Below are positions 5,721-7,755 of a stretch of DNA of 7,755 nucleotides, piece by piece. A model generated the notes under the pieces. The model saw nothing but the letters and a program-made list of their open reading frames with translations. It was not told the origin of the DNA and did no database searches. The translations under genes and the position numbers were made by a program. The DNA lies in NCBI GenBank assembly GCA_002385465.1, contig DGDN01000038.1, positions 1-7,755 on the forward strand, in the 5' to 3' direction. Within the stretch, counting starts at the first letter, position 1; each line of letters starts with the position of its first letter. Source of the stretch: Candidatus Fermentithermobacillaceae bacterium UBA3951. Lineage in GTDB: Bacteria > Bacillota > Sulfobacillia > Fermentithermobacillales > Fermentithermobacillaceae.

Positions 5721-5748
5721 TTGTGATACATGACCAATACACTCACAA
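5721..5748. repeat. Short inverted repeat between the aminotransferase and peptidase genes
   Basis: TTGTGA (5721-5726) and TCACAA (5743-5748) are complementary with a 16-nt spacer. The half-sites resemble TGTGA/TCACA of CRP-FNR type operators, but the spacer is too long for that class. It may be a weak intercistronic hairpin, or chance. Confidence 0.25.
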
Positions 5749-5752
5749 GAAA

Positions 5753-7024
5753 CTAGACGGCCAACTCCTCCATGGACTCTACCAGCAGCTCAACCTCTTC
5801 TCGGGTGGTGTACGGGGCAAGTCCGGCCCGCACCCAGGACCCGCTGGCCCTTATTCCCAAGATCATGGCCAGGGTCGTCGCGTAGAAGTCGCCGCTGGCG
5901 ATGTAAATGGCCTTCTTGAGGGCATGGAGACAGACGTCTCGGGGAGCCATCCCCTTCACGCGCCAAGCGATGGTCGGGGTCTTCTTCACATCGTCGGACG
6001 CGGCATACACAGTAAACCCGGGTATGGCCTTGAGCCTCGCCCTCACCCACTGTGCGAGCGGGTTCTCGTGTTCCTCGATCTTCTCCATAGCGGAGCGGAT
6101 CTTGTCCCTGGTCGTCTCCCCTTCGCCAAGGCTTGCGATGAACTTCACGGCACCTTCGGCTCCCGCGATCCCCTCATGGTTCAAAGTGCCCGTCTCGATT
6201 TTGTCAGGACGTTCCTCAAGCTGCGGGAGTACCTTATAGGTCTGAAGCCGGTCGTATAGGTCGGCTTTGACCGAGAGGACTCCCAGGTGAGGGCCAAATG
6301 CTTTGTAGGGCGAGAACAGTATTGCATCGGCTCCAAGGGCATCCCTGTCTACAAACATGTGGGGCGCGGCGTGGACGGCGTCCACGACAACGTAGGCTCC
6401 AACCGAGTGTGCCGCGTCGGCTATGGTTCTCACATCGTTGATGGTTCCTATCACATTGGATGCAAGGCCCACCGCGACCAACTTCGTCTTGGGACCTATG
6501 ATTGATGTGAGGTCGCTAAGATCAAGCGTTAGACGCTCGCGGTCGACCCTAATCCACCTCACCGTGCCGCCCTTATCTTCAATGGCAGAAATCCACGGGT
6601 CAACGTTTGCCCGGTGGTCCATCTCGGTGACGACGACCTCATCTCCTTCGCGCCAGTCTCTGGCCATGGCTCTCGCCAAGGCGAAATTCAGTGTGGTCAT
6701 GTTGGCGCCGAAGGCCACTTCGTCGGGCCTTCCTCCGAGGAAATCGGCCATGGCCGCACGGGCTCGGAGCAGCAGCTCATCTGTTTCTACACTCGTCGAG
6801 AAGACACCGTGGACGTTGGCCGAACCCCTGATCAGGTAGTTGGCCATCGCCTCGATGGCGGTATCAGCCACCTGGGACCCGCCGGGGCCGTCCAGGAATG
6901 CAACCGGCATACCGTTTTCCATCCTGCGAAGGGCAGGAAACCGTTTTCGAACTGCCTGGACGTCGTAGGGCGCTTTGATCTTGGGCGAAACCTTATCCGA
7001 ATCCATCCTGAGAGCCTGGGACAC
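5753..7024 (-). CDS. PLP-dependent class V aminotransferase, cysteine-desulfurase-like (VC1184-type)
   Basis: A fold-type I PLP enzyme of the NifS/IscS superfamily, 423 residues. It begins with the segment RKRFPALRRM (27-36) and FLDGPGGSQVAD (43-54), then shows NMTTLNFALARA (108-119), the PLP-stacking His137 in EMDHRANVDPW, Asp215 in VVVDAVHAAPH (cofactor ring nitrogen), and the Schiff-base Lys241 in SPYKAFGPH. ETGTLNHEG (277-285) and VRAGLAPYTTREEV (398-411) close the active site. These motifs fit the family I know as the VC1184-type 'cysteine desulfurase family protein'. The only cysteine is Cys365, and no cysteine lies in the loop that carries the sulfur-accepting Cys in IscS/SufS, so true desulfurase activity is doubtful; a lyase, transaminase or other amino-acid reaction is as likely. 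The start is GTG 7024 with GAGGGGA six nt upstream. ATG 7162 (46 residues longer) and ATG 7006 have poorer ribosome sites. It is the first gene of the minus-strand cluster and lies 52 nt before the peptidase. Confidence 0.93.
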   Translation of the reverse strand: MSQALRMDSDKVSPKIKAPYDVQAVRKRFPALRRMENGMPVAFLDGPGGSQVADTAIEAMANYLIRGSANVHGVFSTSVETDELLLRARAAMADFLGGRPDEVAFGANMTTLNFALARAMARDWREGDEVVVTEMDHRANVDPWISAIEDKGGTVRWIRVDRERLTLDLSDLTSIIGPKTKLVAVGLASNVIGTINDVRTIADAAHSVGAYVVVDAVHAAPHMFVDRDALGADAILFSPYKAFGPHLGVLSVKADLYDRLQTYKVLPQLEERPDKIETGTLNHEGIAGAEGAVKFIASLGEGETTRDKIRSAMEKIEEHENPLAQWVRARLKAIPGFTVYAASDDVKKTPTIAWRVKGMAPRDVCLHALKKAIYIASGDFYATTLAMILGIRASGSWVRAGLAPYTTREEVELLVESMEELAV

Positions 7025-7030
7025 TTCAAA

Positions 7031-7037
7031 TCCCCTC
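7031..7037 (-). promoter_or_regulatory. Ribosome binding site deciding the GTG start of the aminotransferase
   Basis: GAGGGGA on the minus strand, six nt (TTTGAA) before GTG 7024. The alternative ATG at 7162 is preceded by GCCCATAC, without any purine tract. Confidence 0.7.
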
Positions 7038-7232
7038 ACTTGACTGGCTATTCGGCCGCACAAGGCGAGAAGGAACGATACACTAAAGCTTTCAACGAAC
7101 GTCTCACCCACAGGCCGTCTTAGGCGAGAGCTATTCAGGAGGAGAGGCGCGGATTCCTTCATGTATGGGCATTCGTGAGCAAGCGATTGATGGACGGTCT
7201 GCCGGACTCGTGCCCTTCTAGCGCCCGCTCGG
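7038..7232. other. Divergent intergenic region with no gene seen
   Basis: Non-coding spacer between the divergent aminotransferase and SpoIIM-like genes. The frame of the aminotransferase stays open to 7162, but I read that as chance. I could not find a convincing minus-strand promoter for the cluster here, and no repeat or hairpin of note. Confidence 0.5.
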
Positions 7233-7261
7233 TTGACGTAGCAGCGACGGCCCGTGATAAT
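7233..7261 (+). promoter_or_regulatory. Near-consensus sigma-A/sigma-70 promoter of the SpoIIM-like gene
   Basis: TTGACG (7233-7238) and GATAAT (7256-7261), each five of six to consensus, are separated by exactly 17 nt. Transcription should start near 7268, giving a leader of about 42 nt before the TTG start. It reads toward the right-edge gene, so that gene is probably expressed by the housekeeping sigma factor and not only during sporulation. Confidence 0.75.
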
Positions 7262-7296
7262 ACGCTGGACGGGCTCTCCTTATTGGCCACGTCTAC

Positions 7297-7301
7297 GGAG
7301 G
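7297..7301 (+). promoter_or_regulatory. Ribosome binding site deciding the TTG start of the SpoIIM-like gene
   Basis: GGAGG followed by eight nt (AAAAAACA) and TTG 7310. This is the only start in the frame with a ribosome site; the first in-frame ATG lies 21 codons further in, inside the first membrane helix. Confidence 0.75.
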
Positions 7302-7309
7302 AAAAAACA

Positions 7310-7755
7310 TTGCTGAAACGCATCTACAATCAAAACCCGATCACGAGAACGATCGTAGTCTGGTGTCTTTTCATGGCTATCCAATGGACGGTGTTTCTCA
7401 TCGGATTTCTGACCCACCGGAGCGCCTGGGTTAATGTCGAGGTGCTGACTCCGGACACCGGCGTGAGCAGTTCACTCTTCATCATTGCCAACAACCTTGT
7501 GGTTGTCGTCTTGATCGTTGTCGGAAATCTCTTCGCGCGATTCGGCAGCCTCAGCATCGGTGGACTCGTTCTTCTCGTCCAGGGAGTGGCTATCGGATGG
7601 ACGGCCGGGACAAACGGCTTTCAGTATCCGTTCGCCACGGTAGCCGAGGCGAACCTGAACTACCTGAAGATTGGTCTGTGGGAAGTCAGCGCATACGCGA
7701 TCATTTGTGCCGTCACAATAACCAAGTCGCTGAACATATCGGAGTCATTTCCACC
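7310..7755 (+). CDS. SpoIIM-like multi-spanning membrane protein, N-terminal part (runs off the right edge)
   Basis: An open frame of 148 codons from TTG 7310 to the window end. The product has a short basic start (MLKRIYNQNPITR), TM1 at about 13-34, an extracytoplasmic stretch rich in polar residues (35-54), TM2 at 55-76 containing Asn61-Asn62, a short loop (RFGS), TM3 at 81-99 and a fourth helix at about 119-137 preceded by LKIGLWE. An NN pair in TM2, a glycine-rich TM3 and a 'hydrophobic-G-LWE' entry into the next helix recall the SpoIIM/DUF95 family (consensus roughly NN...G...G...PHGxxE), where SpoIIM takes part in the DMP peptidoglycan-degrading complex during engulfment and its paralogues are of unknown role. 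Similarity is judged from pattern only; with the C-terminus missing, another integral membrane family cannot be excluded. It is transcribed divergently from the aminotransferase cluster, behind the promoter at 7233-7261. Confidence 0.75.
   Translation, partial: MLKRIYNQNPITRTIVVWCLFMAIQWTVFLIGFLTHRSAWVNVEVLTPDTGVSSSLFIIANNLVVVVLIVVGNLFARFGSLSIGGLVLLVQGVAIGWTAGTNGFQYPFATVAEANLNYLKIGLWEVSAYAIICAVTITKSLNISESFP

Noticed and set aside
5721..5748. CRP/FNR-type operator
   Set aside because: TTGTGA and TCACAA are separated by 16 nt, but these regulators need about 4-6 nt between half-sites of this kind, and the site lies between two genes of a likely operon with no promoter beside it.
7025..7162. 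46-residue extension of the aminotransferase from ATG 7162
   Set aside because: There is no ribosome site before ATG 7162; GAGGGGA lies correctly before GTG 7024, and the family usually starts a short distance before the RKRFPAL motif.

Overview
The window looks like a chromosomal segment from a moderately GC-rich bacterium, most likely a Firmicutes (Bacillota) relative. Four things point that way: purine-rich Shine-Dalgarno sequences (GGAGG, GAGGGG, GAGGGAGGG) at a uniform 6-8 nt spacing, frequent GTG and TTG starts, a helical hypothetical protein of a type I associate with Firmicutes, and a SpoIIM-like membrane protein at the right edge. No rRNA, tRNA, transposase or phage gene is visible. 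The taxonomic call is an inference from style and gene content only.

Layout from left to right. The left edge (1-228, minus) holds the first 76 codons of an ABC-exporter-type membrane protein that runs out of the window. Upstream of it, also on minus, is glutamate racemase murI (391-1212). Between murI and the divergent plus-strand gene lies a 736-bp non-coding region (1213-1948). It contains a short array of 11-bp direct repeats in the murI leader, an inverted repeat over a candidate murI promoter, and a long degenerate tandem array. That array has about 14 units of 31 bp (one of 32), from 1411 to 1845, with a partial unit from 1380. The plus-strand gene (1949-2533) encodes an uncharacterised 194-residue helical protein. 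It converges on a three-gene minus-strand cluster transcribed from right to left: a NifS-fold class V aminotransferase (5753-7024), an S9 prolyl-oligopeptidase-family peptidase (3667-5700) and an MsrA-MsrB methionine sulfoxide reductase fusion (2557-3546). At the right edge, divergent from the cluster and behind a near-consensus sigma-A-type promoter, a plus-strand gene (7310 to the end) encodes a multi-spanning membrane protein resembling SpoIIM and is cut by the window end.

How it may work together. MurI supplies D-glutamate for peptidoglycan. The aminotransferase, peptidase and MsrAB cluster could form a small peptide-processing and oxidative-repair operon, but only its shared strand and spacing support that. 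The most unusual element is the 31-bp array. Its period is very regular and close to three DNA helical turns, its sequence has diverged widely while the spacing has not, and several units contain dyads whose two arms differ from unit to unit yet still match each other. It is non-coding and does not look like a CRISPR array. It is the best candidate here for an undescribed element, for example a phased protein-binding array or a family of RNA hairpins.
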